DNA from: Natronospira elongata
GTDB taxonomy: Bacteria; Pseudomonadota; Gammaproteobacteria; Natronospirales; Natronospiraceae
DNA: 64,000 bases
Direction: 5' to 3'
NCBI RefSeq assembly: GCF_034931365.1
Contig: NZ_JAYGII010000003.1
Coordinates: 1 to 64,000 of the forward strand
In this document: piece by piece, positions 44,603-52,905 of the stretch
Layout of the letters: each line of letters opens with the position of its first letter
Position numbering within the stretch: the first letter of the stretch is position 1
Notes under the pieces: model-generated
Database searches by the model: none
Told to the model about the DNA's origin: nothing
Seen by the model: only the letters and a program-made list of their open reading frames with translations
Translations under genes and position numbers: made by a program

Positions 44603-44630
44603 AGGTGGGGGCAGCAGAGGCCATTTCAAG
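44603..44630 (-). promoter_or_regulatory. Sigma-32 heat-shock promoter of htpG
   Basis: On the minus strand CTTGAAA (44624-44630) and CCCCACCT (44603-44610) are 13 bp apart. The consensus is CTTGAAA-N11-16-CCCCATNT, so only one fixed base differs. The 5' UTR would be about 70 nt. Confidence 0.8.
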
Positions 44631-44703
44631 GGGCCGCGACTGCCATTGCATACCTTGCCGCGTGTTGCCCCTGCCTCAGCCTTGGAGCACCACCCACGGT
44701 CAG

Positions 44704-46476
44704 CTAGGGATCGATCTCCGGCCCTGGTGGACTGGCGGGCTGCAAGCGCAGTCGCTGAATCCGGTTACGCAAGACCGAACGACGCGCCTCATCCTCGGTT
44801 GCATTCAACAAGGACTGGTAGAGCCTGCGCGCGTCCTCGGTGAGCCCGGCATCGGCGAGCGCATCTGCAGCCCGGTACCGGGCCGTCTGCGCCCACTGAT
44901 CCATGGAAAAGGGGTCATGAAAGCCGGCCGAGCGAAGATAGAGACGGGCGGCCTCCAGACGGTCACCCATCCCCTCGGCGGATTCTGCCATCCAGAACAG
45001 GATTTCCCGATGCTGCCGGTCTTCCAGATCCTTTTCCAGGAGGCGCTTCAAGTACGCCAAGGCTGGCTCGTGATCTCCCATGTTCTGCAAATCGAACAGG
45101 ACTTGCAGCACACGCTCCACCGGAAAATCCTCAACGTCCTTATCGAAAAGGGCATCCAGTGCAGACAGCCCTTCTTCCCTGGCCCCGCCCAGCAACAGCA
45201 CCCTTGCGCGGCGTAAGCCCCAATCCAGCTCCTCTACCCCGTCCGGGGCCTTGTCCAGACCTCTCATGAGACGGGAGGCCAATGGAATATCGGCCTCTTC
45301 CATAACCAGGTCTGCAAGCAGGTAGCGCACCGTTTGCGGAATCGAATCAAGTGCCTGGAAATGGCCACTCTCCAGGTAGAGCTGACGAATGATGGCGGGG
45401 CCTTCCCGACGGTTGACCAGGGTGGCGGCCAGTTCGCCGTGGGCACGCTCTCGTTGCTTGGTTTCAAAACTGTTGAAGGCGATGACACTCAAGAGCGCGC
45501 GCGTTTTGACCGGCTCGGAGTCGGCGTAGGATTCGGCCAGCTCGAACCACATGGGGTCATCCCCCACCAGTATCTGGGCCTCATTCCCCAGGCGTTCACC
45601 GAAATCCTGATAGGCCGCCCACAGTTGCTCCGGCGCCAGGCTGAATACAGGGTCAACCCGGCCACCCTCATCGTAAAGCCCCAGACCCCGCTCCAGGGCC
45701 CCGATTCGGGCGGATCGATTGCCCGTCTTCTCCGCCGCCTGAGCGGCCACGGACCAGGTCAATCGGCGATCAAGTGCCGGGGTCTGATCGTCAAAGCCGA
45801 AACGAATGGCATCACTGAGCACGTCCCCGGCCTGAGCGGAGTCCGCCGCCAGTCTGGCAGCGAGTCGTAGCGGTCGATGCTCGTCTTCGGGCAAGGCCTC
45901 CAGAACGGCCAGAGCCTCCCGGCCCTGCCCCTGCTGCAAATACAGGCGGGCCTCCATCACCCGGGTCTCACCGTCATCATCGCCATGGTCCTGACGCAAT
46001 CGCCTCAGGGCACTGCGAGCCGCTTCTGAATCCCCTCCCTCAAGGTGGGACTCGACGATCATCTGGCGCCATCGCGGCAAGCGTTCACCGGGATCGCTGA
46101 ACCAGATCTGCTCACGCAGGACGGTGCGGGCCTCTTCGTCACGACCAAGAGCCAGCAGCGCACGGGCCCTCTCTCCCTGGGCCCAACGCATGAATTCCGG
46201 GTGCAAGCCCCGCGGATGCTCGGCCGCACGATCCGCCAGGGCCTGCCACTGGGCGCGGCTACGATACAGAAACAGCCGTTCACGCTCCCACTGCATCCAG
46301 GCAACCGGGTCTTCTTGCAGCGCCGGCTGATGTCGATCCATCAGTCCCAGCGCCAACTCCGTAGCACCGGACCGGGCCAGGGTAGAAACCTCCGACAGCG
46401 CGGAAACCTCGGCCACGCTCAGAGCCGGGGAAATCATTAGCAACAGACTGGCAATCAGGCGACGCAATGGCTTCAT
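44704..46476 (-). CDS. Exported TPR-type protein of unknown function
   Basis: A 590-residue protein with a signal peptide (MKPLRRLIASLLLMISPALSVA), therefore periplasmic or secreted. The rest is helical with many degenerate tetratricopeptide units (ARALLALGRDEEARTVL, EARLYLQQGQGREALAVLEALP, RYRAADALADAGLTEDARRLY). No catalytic motif is visible. The protein is acidic. Proteins of this kind often scaffold envelope or export complexes, but its partner is unknown. It lies between rplS and htpG as a single gene. Confidence 0.7.
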   Translation of the reverse strand: MKPLRRLIASLLLMISPALSVAEVSALSEVSTLARSGATELALGLMDRHQPALQEDPVAWMQWERERLFLYRSRAQWQALADRAAEHPRGLHPEFMRWAQGERARALLALGRDEEARTVLREQIWFSDPGERLPRWRQMIVESHLEGGDSEAARSALRRLRQDHGDDDGETRVMEARLYLQQGQGREALAVLEALPEDEHRPLRLAARLAADSAQAGDVLSDAIRFGFDDQTPALDRRLTWSVAAQAAEKTGNRSARIGALERGLGLYDEGGRVDPVFSLAPEQLWAAYQDFGERLGNEAQILVGDDPMWFELAESYADSEPVKTRALLSVIAFNSFETKQRERAHGELAATLVNRREGPAIIRQLYLESGHFQALDSIPQTVRYLLADLVMEEADIPLASRLMRGLDKAPDGVEELDWGLRRARVLLLGGAREEGLSALDALFDKDVEDFPVERVLQVLFDLQNMGDHEPALAYLKRLLEKDLEDRQHREILFWMAESAEGMGDRLEAARLYLRSAGFHDPFSMDQWAQTARYRAADALADAGLTEDARRLYQSLLNATEDEARRSVLRNRIQRLRLQPASPPGPEIDP

Positions 46477-46546
46477 CCTTGGGCAGTCGAGGGCAAAAGC
46501 ACAGTATCCCGAATTACGACGACGAAGGAAAATTCCGGTCGCCCAG

Positions 46547-46582
46547 AAAAAAGGGCGGCTTCCATGGGAAGCCGCCCTTTCT
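46547..46582 (-). terminator. Terminator of the rpsP-rimM-trmD-rplS operon
   Basis: AAAGGGCGGCTTCC-cat-GGAAGCCGCCCTTT followed by TTTTCT on the minus strand, a 14-bp stem 20 bp after rplS. Confidence 0.92.
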
Positions 46583-46601
46583 ATCAGACAAGCAATCGGT
46601 C

Positions 46602-46949
46602 TTACTTGACCTTTTCCTTGATTCGGGCGGACTTGCCCTGGCGCTCACGCAGATAATAGAGCTTGGAGCGACGCACATCACCCCGACGCTTGACCTTGAT
46701 CTCGGCCACATTGGGGCTGTGGGTCTGGAACACCCGCTCAACGCCTTCACCGTGAGTGGTCTTGCGAACCGTGAAGGCCGAATTCAGGCCCCGGTTGCGC
46801 TTGGCAATCACCACGCCCTCAAAGGGCTGCAGGCGCTCGCGGTCGCCTTCCACCACACGCACTTGAACCAGCACCGTGTCCCCGGGACCAAACTCGGGCA
46901 CATCGGTCTTCATCTGCTCTTTCTCGATTTCCTTGATGATGTCGCTCAT
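46602..46949 (-). CDS. rplS: 50S ribosomal protein L19
   Basis: A 115-residue L19 with FGPGDTVLVQVRVVEGDRERLQPFEGVVIAKRNRG (in part), FTVRKTTHGEGVERVFQTHSP and YYLRERQGKSARIKEKV. It sits at the 30S/50S interface. It is the last gene of the canonical rpsP-rimM-trmD-rplS operon, 54 bp after trmD, and is followed by a strong terminator. Confidence 0.98.
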   Translation of the reverse strand: MSDIIKEIEKEQMKTDVPEFGPGDTVLVQVRVVEGDRERLQPFEGVVIAKRNRGLNSAFTVRKTTHGEGVERVFQTHSPNVAEIKVKRRGDVRRSKLYYLRERQGKSARIKEKVK

Positions 46950-47003
46950 GACTTCACCCTGCTCGCTTCATTTTCAGAATTACCGGAGCCCGCAGCCGTC
47001 CTG

Positions 47004-47765
47004 CTAACTCGCCCCTTGATCTCCGTGCTGCTCGGCGATGAACTCGTCCAGCAGACGGCGCTCCTCTTCATTCAGCTCACGCCGCGCCAGCAAATCCGGC
47101 CGACGTTGCCATGTCCTTCCCAACGCCTGTTTCAGGCGCCACTGCCGAATGGCCTCGTGATCACCACCCAACAGCACCGGCGGAACCGGCTTCCCGACCA
47201 CCGTCTCCGGCCGGGTGTAATGGGGATGATCCAGCAGACCATCCGCCGAAAAAGAATCCTGACTGGCGGATTCAGCGTGCCCCAGGGCACCTGGCTGCAA
47301 TCGGGCCAGGGCATCGATCAACACCATGGCCGGCAGCTCGCCACCGGAGAGAACGTAATCGCCGATGGAGACTTCCATATCGACTTCGTTCTCCAGCAGA
47401 CGCTCATCAACGCCCTCGTAGCGCCCGGCCACCAGCAGCATTCCCGGCGCCTGCGCCAGCTCTTCCACCAGGGCCTGATCCAGCACTCGCCCCTGAGGAC
47501 TCAGATAGATCGTCCTTGTGCCTGACGGCAAACTGGCACGGGCGCTGCGAATGGTCTCGCCAAGGGGCTCGACCCGCATCACCATGCCAGGTCCGCCGCC
47601 ATAGGCGCGATCATCCACCGTCCGGTGCCTGTCCTGGGCGAACTCCCGTGGATTCCAGGTTTCCACCGACAGCAGAGACCGTTCCACGGCGCGCCCGGTG
47701 ACACCCACCCGGGTAACGGCTTCCACCAACTCCGGGAACAGCGAGATAACAGCTACCCGGAACAT
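47004..47765 (-). CDS. trmD: tRNA (guanine-37-N1)-methyltransferase
   Basis: TrmD methylates G37 of tRNAs with a G at position 36, keeping the reading frame. The 253-residue protein has the SPOUT-knot sequence IYLSPQGRVLDQALVEELA, LVAGRYEGVDERLLE and DYVLSGGELPAMVLIDA. YGGGPGMVMRVEPL is in the N-terminal half. Its ATG (47765) is one base after the rimM stop codon; an open frame to 47888 overlaps rimM and is not used. Confidence 0.98.
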   Translation of the reverse strand: MFRVAVISLFPELVEAVTRVGVTGRAVERSLLSVETWNPREFAQDRHRTVDDRAYGGGPGMVMRVEPLGETIRSARASLPSGTRTIYLSPQGRVLDQALVEELAQAPGMLLVAGRYEGVDERLLENEVDMEVSIGDYVLSGGELPAMVLIDALARLQPGALGHAESASQDSFSADGLLDHPHYTRPETVVGKPVPPVLLGGDHEAIRQWRLKQALGRTWQRRPDLLARRELNEEERRLLDEFIAEQHGDQGAS

Positions 47766-47766
47766 C

Positions 47767-48324
47767 TCAGAAGTCCGGATCCCAGTCGACGACCATCCTC
47801 TTTGCCGACAAGTCCACCGTCTTGATGAACTGCCCCTGAACAAAGGGCAACAGACGCTCCCGATCACCCTTGACCACAAGGACGTCATTGGCGCCTGTCT
47901 CGAGCAGGCCAGTCACCCGTCCCAGCTCGACGCCCTCAAGGGTTTCAACCTGAAGACCGATGAGATCCAGCCAGTAGTATTCACCTTCCTCGGCCGGCGG
48001 CAACTGTTCCCGCCGCACCGCCACATCCCGCTTCAGCAGCTCGGCGGCCTGGTCCCGGTCCTCAATACCTTCGAGGCGGGCCACCACACCATTGCCGTGT
48101 CGGCGCCCGTCCAGGACAGTGATGGCTTCCCATCCGCCCCGTCCTTTGAGATACCAGGTACCGAAGTCGACAATGGATTCCCGCGGTCGGGTGTGGGAAA
48201 AGATCTTTACCCATCCGCGAACGCCAAAAAGGCCGGAAATCCGGCCCAGAGTGACCATGTCACTGTCACTGACGTGTCCGCTGTCACCCACCGCTACAGT
48301 CCGGCCTTCGGCCTGGTCCGCCAT
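47767..48324 (-). CDS. rimM: Ribosome maturation factor RimM
   Basis: RimM binds S19 and assists 30S head assembly. The 185-residue protein has the N-terminal barrel (TLGRISGLFGVRGWVKIFSHT) and the PRC-barrel C-terminal half (YYWLDLIGLQVETLEGVELGRV, NDVLVVKGDRERLLPFV). Its N-terminal extension of about 20 residues before TLGRISG could be trimmed to an internal ATG at 48258. It is 11 bp after rpsP. Confidence 0.96.
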   Translation of the reverse strand: MADQAEGRTVAVGDSGHVSDSDMVTLGRISGLFGVRGWVKIFSHTRPRESIVDFGTWYLKGRGGWEAITVLDGRRHGNGVVARLEGIEDRDQAAELLKRDVAVRREQLPPAEEGEYYWLDLIGLQVETLEGVELGRVTGLLETGANDVLVVKGDRERLLPFVQGQFIKTVDLSAKRMVVDWDPDF

Positions 48325-48335
48325 GGCTGGCGATA

Positions 48336-48602
48336 TCAGGCCTCGGCCTGGCTTTCAGCCTGCTTGCGGCCCTGCTTGAGCAGCGCTGCGGCACGCTCGG
48401 AGGGCTGGGCCCCCTGAGACAGCCAATAGTCAGCCCGCTCCAGGTCGACCCGCAGGCGCTCTTCATCGCCACGGGCAACCGGGTTGAAAAAGCCCAGACG
48501 CTCAACGAAGCGACCGTCACGGGACTTGCGGCTGTCCGCGACAACCAGGTGATAGAAGGGGCGCTTTTTCATGCCACCCCGGGCAAGACGAATCGTTACC
48601 AT
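48336..48602 (-). CDS. rpsP: 30S ribosomal protein S16
   Basis: An 88-residue S16: MVTIRLARGGMKKRPFYHLVV, ADSRKSRDGRFVERLGFFNP, then LERADYWLSQGAQPSERAAAL. The start at 48602 is the family start; an open frame reaches 48638. First gene of the rpsP-rimM-trmD-rplS operon, downstream of ffh with a 280-bp gap occupied by a repeat element. Confidence 0.98.
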   Translation of the reverse strand: MVTIRLARGGMKKRPFYHLVVADSRKSRDGRFVERLGFFNPVARGDEERLRVDLERADYWLSQGAQPSERAAALLKQGRKQAESQAEA

Positions 48603-48709
48603 GCCGTTACTCTTTTCCGTTTCGCAAAAATTGGGCACTGGCGGCCGCTACCGGCCGATCTGGCGGTAAACGGCGCATTCTACGCGAAGCACATAAAAGC
48701 TACAAGAGA

Positions 48710-48885
48710 AATGAGCTACGAGCAGCGAGCTACGAGCGGCGAGCCGGCCGTGCCAGGGGTACGGCCGTGCTGATATCTGACCCTCGGTGGTTCCGCGGGG
48801 CAGATCTGGATGAGGCCCGGCTTTTCAGCACGGCCCCGCGGAACCGCGGCCAGCTCGCCGCTCGTAGCTCGAAGCTCGCCGCTTA
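48710..48885. repeat. Inverted-arm heptad repeat element between ffh and rpsP
   Basis: The left arm (about 48712-48752) is GAGCTAC-GAGCAGC-GAGCTAC-GAGCGGC. The right arm (about 48850-48882) is the inverted equivalent and ends exactly at the ffh stop codon. The core of about 95 bp contains a second inverted pair, GGTTCCGCGGGGC (about 48788) against GCCCCGCGGAACC (about 48832). No gene is seen in it. Confidence 0.8.
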
Positions 48886-50253
48886 CTGCCCGGGAAACCC
48901 CATCCCCGGGGGCATTTTGCCCTGCAGGCCGCGCATCATCTTCTTCATGCCACCCTTCTTGCCCATCTTACGCATCATTTTCTGGGCCTGGGTGAACTGT
49001 TTCAGGAGCTTGTTCACATCCTGAACCTGGACCCCCGATCCCTGGGCAATCCGGCGCTTGCGGGAACCATTGATCACCGCCGGCTTGCGGCGCTCTTCCT
49101 TGGTCATGGAATTGATGATCGCCACCTGGCGGCTGATGGTCCTGTCATCGAACTGGCTGGCCGCGCCGGGAGGCAGCTTACCGGCTCCGGGCAGTTTGTC
49201 GAGCAAGGCACCCACCCCGCCCATGTTCTGCATCTGCTCCAGCTGATCGCGAAAGTCGTTGAGAGAAAAACCCTTGCCTTTCTTGAGCTTGCGCCCGAGC
49301 TTGTCGGCCTTTTCCTTATCAACCTTGCTCTGGACCTCGTCCACCAGGCTGAGCACATCCCCCATGCCGAGGATACGCGAGGCCACCCGATCGGGATGGA
49401 AGGGCTCCAGGGCATCGGTCTTCTCCCCCACGCCCATGAATTTGATCGGCTTGCCGGTGACCTGACGCACGGACAGTGCCGCACCCCCGCGGGCATCACC
49501 ATCCGCCTTGGTGAGAATCACGCCGGTCAGCGGCAGTGCCTCGCCGAAGGCAGCGGCGGAGCGTGCCGCATCCTGACCGGTCATGGCGTCGACGACAAAC
49601 AGGGTCTCCAGGGGCTCGACGGCGGCATGAATATCCTGAACCTCCTGCATCAACTCTTCGTCGATGTGCAGGCGACCCGCGGTATCGACAATCAGCACAT
49701 CGGCATGCTGCTTGCGGGCAAAGTCCATGGCCTGGTCGGCAATCTTCTTCGGTGCCGTACCTTCGGCTGCGCGGTAGAACCCGGCGCCGATCTCGCCGGA
49801 CAGGGTCTCAAGCTGTTCGATGGCGGCCGGTCGACGAACGTCGGTGCTGACCAGGGCAACCTTTTTCTTCTCGGCTTCCATCAGGTGACGGGCCAGCTTG
49901 GCCGCGCTGGTGGTCTTACCCGCGCCCTGCAGGCCGGCCAGCAGGATCACCACCGGTGGACGGCCCCGGAAATTCAAGGGCTCACGATTCTCGCCCATGA
50001 TCCGGACAAGCTCGTCGTTGACGACCTTAACCAGGGCCTGACCCGGGGTCAGACTCTTCAGAACCTCCTGACCCACCGCACGGGCGCGCACCTGGGAGAT
50101 GAACTCCTTGACCACCGGCAAGGCAACATCCGCTTCCAGCAAGGCCATGCGGACCTCGCGCAGCGTCTCCTTGATATTGTCTTCACTAAGCCGGCCACGC
50201 CCCTTGACCCGATCCAGGGTGCTGCCAATGCGCTCGCTGAGTCCCTTGAACAT
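48883..50253 (-). CDS. ffh: Signal recognition particle GTPase Ffh
   Basis: Ffh binds signal sequences and 4.5S RNA and delivers ribosomes to FtsY. The 456-residue protein has the N domain and the G domain (GLQGAGKTTSAAKLARHL, VDTAGRLHIDE, TKADGDARGGAALS, GVGEKTDALEPFHP). Its Met-rich M domain has the RNA-binding GSRKRRIAQGSG and an M/G/K-rich tail (MMRKMGKKGGMKKMMRG). The last codon is followed by a TAA that touches the repeat element. Confidence 0.98.
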   Translation of the reverse strand: MFKGLSERIGSTLDRVKGRGRLSEDNIKETLREVRMALLEADVALPVVKEFISQVRARAVGQEVLKSLTPGQALVKVVNDELVRIMGENREPLNFRGRPPVVILLAGLQGAGKTTSAAKLARHLMEAEKKKVALVSTDVRRPAAIEQLETLSGEIGAGFYRAAEGTAPKKIADQAMDFARKQHADVLIVDTAGRLHIDEELMQEVQDIHAAVEPLETLFVVDAMTGQDAARSAAAFGEALPLTGVILTKADGDARGGAALSVRQVTGKPIKFMGVGEKTDALEPFHPDRVASRILGMGDVLSLVDEVQSKVDKEKADKLGRKLKKGKGFSLNDFRDQLEQMQNMGGVGALLDKLPGAGKLPPGAASQFDDRTISRQVAIINSMTKEERRKPAVINGSRKRRIAQGSGVQVQDVNKLLKQFTQAQKMMRKMGKKGGMKKMMRGLQGKMPPGMGFPGQ

Positions 50254-50425
50254 CGATAAAACTCTTCAGTTTGACCACGAAGGGGATATTCTACCGTTTC
50301 CACCGACCCTCCCGCATCCTCCTGCTTCCCCTTGAGGCTGTTTTACGGGTAATCTGGGGAGAACATGGGCGAATTGGCCGAATTGGCTGCTCGCCAAAGT
50401 CTGTCAGGCCGAGGACCACTGATTC

Positions 50426-51256
50426 ATGCCGGGCATCACCATCGCCATTCTGGCTGCCGCCGCCTATCTGGTGGCAATGACATTACTCATCATCCGTCTG
50501 GTACGGCGTACCGCCTCGCCATTGGCGCCGGACACCATGCGGGGGACGGCCTTGTTTCTGGGACTGGGTGGCGGACTGCTGCACCTGCTCAGCCTGTGGG
50601 GGCAGGTTGTCACGCCCGAAGGCCTGAGTCTTGGTCTGCCCAACATCGTCTCCTTGATCGGCTGGGTGGTGACCGTCGTGATTCTGTTATCCGCCCTTCG
50701 CCAGCGGGTGCTTAACCTCTCCATTCCCCTGCTGCCCCTCGGGGCCTTCTGCGCCGTGCTCGGTGCCCTGCCCCTGGACGGCCTGCCGACCCTGGTGGAC
50801 TCACCCTCCGCCATACTGGTCAGTCATATCTTCCTTTCCATTGCCAGTTACAGCCTGCTCAGTGTGGCGGCGGTACTGGCCCTTGTCCTCAGTTTTCAGG
50901 AATCGCGCCTGCGAGGCCGTCATCCGGGCGGAGTTCTTCGCATCCTGCCACCGCTGGAGATCACTGAGCGTCTGCTGTTCCAGCTGATCCTGATCGGTTT
51001 CGTGGGTTTGACCCTGGCCCTGTTCACCGGCCTGCTCTTTGTGGATAACCTGCTGGCACAACATCTGGCTCACAAGACCATTCTCTCAACCGCCGCCTGG
51101 CTGCTCTTCGGGATTCTGCTCTGGGGACGTTATCAATTTGGCTGGCGGGGAAGAATCGCCATCCGCTGGACCTTGTCGGCCTTCGTATTGCTTGCACTGG
51201 CCTATTTCGGCAGTCGCATTGTCCTCGAGTTGGTACTGGGGCAGCGCTGGGGCTAA
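50426..51256 (+). CDS. Cytochrome c assembly (CcsA/HemX)-type membrane protein, YpjD-like
   Basis: A 276-residue integral membrane protein with eight predicted helices and the CytC_asm domain. The tryptophan-rich heme-handling region is reduced to HKTILSTAAWLLFGILLWGRYQFGWRGR near the C-terminus, where His (AHKT) and the conserved G.R are kept. YpjD proteins are linked by gene order to ffh and corB in gammaproteobacteria, as here; their precise role is unproven. Starts with ATG at 50426 and is divergent from ffh. Confidence 0.85.
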   Translation: MPGITIAILAAAAYLVAMTLLIIRLVRRTASPLAPDTMRGTALFLGLGGGLLHLLSLWGQVVTPEGLSLGLPNIVSLIGWVVTVVILLSALRQRVLNLSIPLLPLGAFCAVLGALPLDGLPTLVDSPSAILVSHIFLSIASYSLLSVAAVLALVLSFQESRLRGRHPGGVLRILPPLEITERLLFQLILIGFVGLTLALFTGLLFVDNLLAQHLAHKTILSTAAWLLFGILLWGRYQFGWRGRIAIRWTLSAFVLLALAYFGSRIVLELVLGQRWG

Positions 51257-51343
51257 CAGCCAACACTCATCGGACACGCTTGCCAGGCCCGCGAGGCCTC
51301 GGAGACAATAGCCCTCCACTCCGCAAAAGGGACGCCTGAGACC

Positions 51344-52630
51344 TTGGAATCCATTCCTTTAGGTGGTCTGTTTGGCATCCTGGCTGGGCTGATCGTCCTG
51401 TCAGGGTTCTTCTCGGGCTCGGAAACGGCCCTGATGACCCTCAATCGTTACCGCCTGCGGAACCGGGCCGAAGCGGGGTACCGGGCAGCGCAGTTCGCGG
51501 AGCGGCTCTTGCAGCGCCCCGATCGCCTACTGGGCCTGATTCTGCTGTGCAACAACTTCGTCAATATCGTCGCCTCGGCACTGGCCACCCTGATCGCGCT
51601 TCGCCTCGGCGGCGAGGCCGCCATCGCCATTGCCACCGGCCTGCTCACCCTGGTGATCCTGATTTTTGCCGAGGTGGCTCCCAAGACCCTGGCGGCCATC
51701 CACCCCGAACGTCTGGCCTATCCGGCAGCGTTCGTCTACACCCCGCTGATTCGGGTGCTCTACCCCATCATTTGGCTGGTCAATCTGGTCGCCAACCAGC
51801 TCTTGCGCCCCTTCGGCGTCCGGCCGGGCGGGCTGACACTCGACGATCGCCTTAGCCCGGACGAGTTGCGCACGGTCGTCACAGAGGCCGGCGGCCTGAT
51901 ACCCAAGCGGCACCAGAATATGCTGATCAGTATTCTGGATCTTGAACAGGCGACGGTGGAGGACATCATGGTGCCCCGCAACGAGATCGTGGGCATCGAT
52001 CTGTCAGACCCCTGGGACGAGATCCTGGAGGAATTGACCAACAGCCAGCACACCCGCCTGCCGGTCTTTCGGGACAACATCGATGATATCGTTGGCATTC
52101 TTCACAGTCGCCGGGTTCTGAATGCCATTACCCGGGGCGAGATGAACCGAGAAACCCTGGAAGCGATCGTCAGGGAACCCTATTTCATTCCGGAAAATAC
52201 CCCCCTGCACCGGCAACTGATCAACTTCCAGAACAGTCAGCGCCGCATCGGCCTGGTGGTGGACGAGTACGGCGACATCCAGGGGCTGGTAACCCTGGAG
52301 GATATCCTCGAGGAAATCGTGGGCGAATTCACCACCGACCCGGTGGCCACCCGGGTCAAGGGTATTGTCACCGAGGAGGACGGGACGAACCTGGTCAATG
52401 CGACGCTCCACCTGCGCACCATCAACCGGGTGCTGGGAGTTGAACTCCCCACCGACGGCCCCAAGACCATCAACGGCCTGATCCTTGAATACCTGGAAAC
52501 CATTCCTGAACCAGGCACCAGCATCAAGATCAACGGCTACCCCATCGAAATCGTGCAAAGCTCGGCCAACGCGGTCAAAACCGTCCGCCTCAAACCCCGC
52601 CTGGACGAGGAACCCAAGTCAAAGGAATGA
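51344..52630 (+). CDS. CorB/YfjD-like CNNM-CBS membrane protein (Mg/Co transport)
   Basis: A 428-residue protein: N-terminal DUF21/CNNM transmembrane domain (GIFSG-like SGFFSGSETALMTLNRYRLRN, GLILLCNNFVNIVASALAT, FAEVAPKTLAAIHPERLAYP). Then two CBS domains follow (DIMVPRNEIVGIDL, TRLPVFRDNIDDIVGILHSR; RRIGLVVDEYGDIQGLVTLEDILEEIVGE in part) and a C-terminal CorC_HlyC domain. CNNM proteins export Mg2+ or regulate Mg/Co transport. The frame starts with TTG at 51344, 88 bp after ypjD, with a weak ribosome site. Its stop codon is followed within 10 bp by the repeat at 52639. Confidence 0.92.
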   Translation: MESIPLGGLFGILAGLIVLSGFFSGSETALMTLNRYRLRNRAEAGYRAAQFAERLLQRPDRLLGLILLCNNFVNIVASALATLIALRLGGEAAIAIATGLLTLVILIFAEVAPKTLAAIHPERLAYPAAFVYTPLIRVLYPIIWLVNLVANQLLRPFGVRPGGLTLDDRLSPDELRTVVTEAGGLIPKRHQNMLISILDLEQATVEDIMVPRNEIVGIDLSDPWDEILEELTNSQHTRLPVFRDNIDDIVGILHSRRVLNAITRGEMNRETLEAIVREPYFIPENTPLHRQLINFQNSQRRIGLVVDEYGDIQGLVTLEDILEEIVGEFTTDPVATRVKGIVTEEDGTNLVNATLHLRTINRVLGVELPTDGPKTINGLILEYLETIPEPGTSIKINGYPIEIVQSSANAVKTVRLKPRLDEEPKSKE

Positions 52631-52636
52631 TTATCT

Positions 52637-52872
52637 CGCGCAGAGACGCAAAGACGCAGAGAAACCAAAAAAATATTACCTCGCGCAAAGGGCGCCAAGA
52701 ACGCCAAGGGTTTAAGGGGTGTGTTGTGGGAGAGGCTTCAGCCTCGATTCAAGGCTTGCAACTCTCAGGCTTAAAAACGCATTTTCTTAGCGACCTTGGC
52801 GCGCTTTGCGCGAGGCCATCAAGCTTTTGAATTTCTCCGCGTCTTTGCGTCTCTGCGCGAGGCATCCATTTG
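52637..52872. repeat. Inverted-arm repeat element with 8-bp units (GCAGAGAC/GCAAAGAC)
   Basis: The left outer arm (about 52639-52664) reads CGCGCAGAGACGCAAAGACG and onward. The right outer arm (about 52833-52862) is its inverse, ending at ctctgcgcgagg. Inner arms CTCGCGCAAAGGGCGCCAAG (about 52681) and CTTGGCGCGCTTTGCGCGAG (about 52795) also pair. The core has gggagaggcttcagcctcga, similar to the core at 56160-56200. No gene was seen in 52631-52905. Confidence 0.8.
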
Positions 52873-52905
52873 AATTTCTCCACGTCTCTCGGCGAGGCCC
52901 AAACC

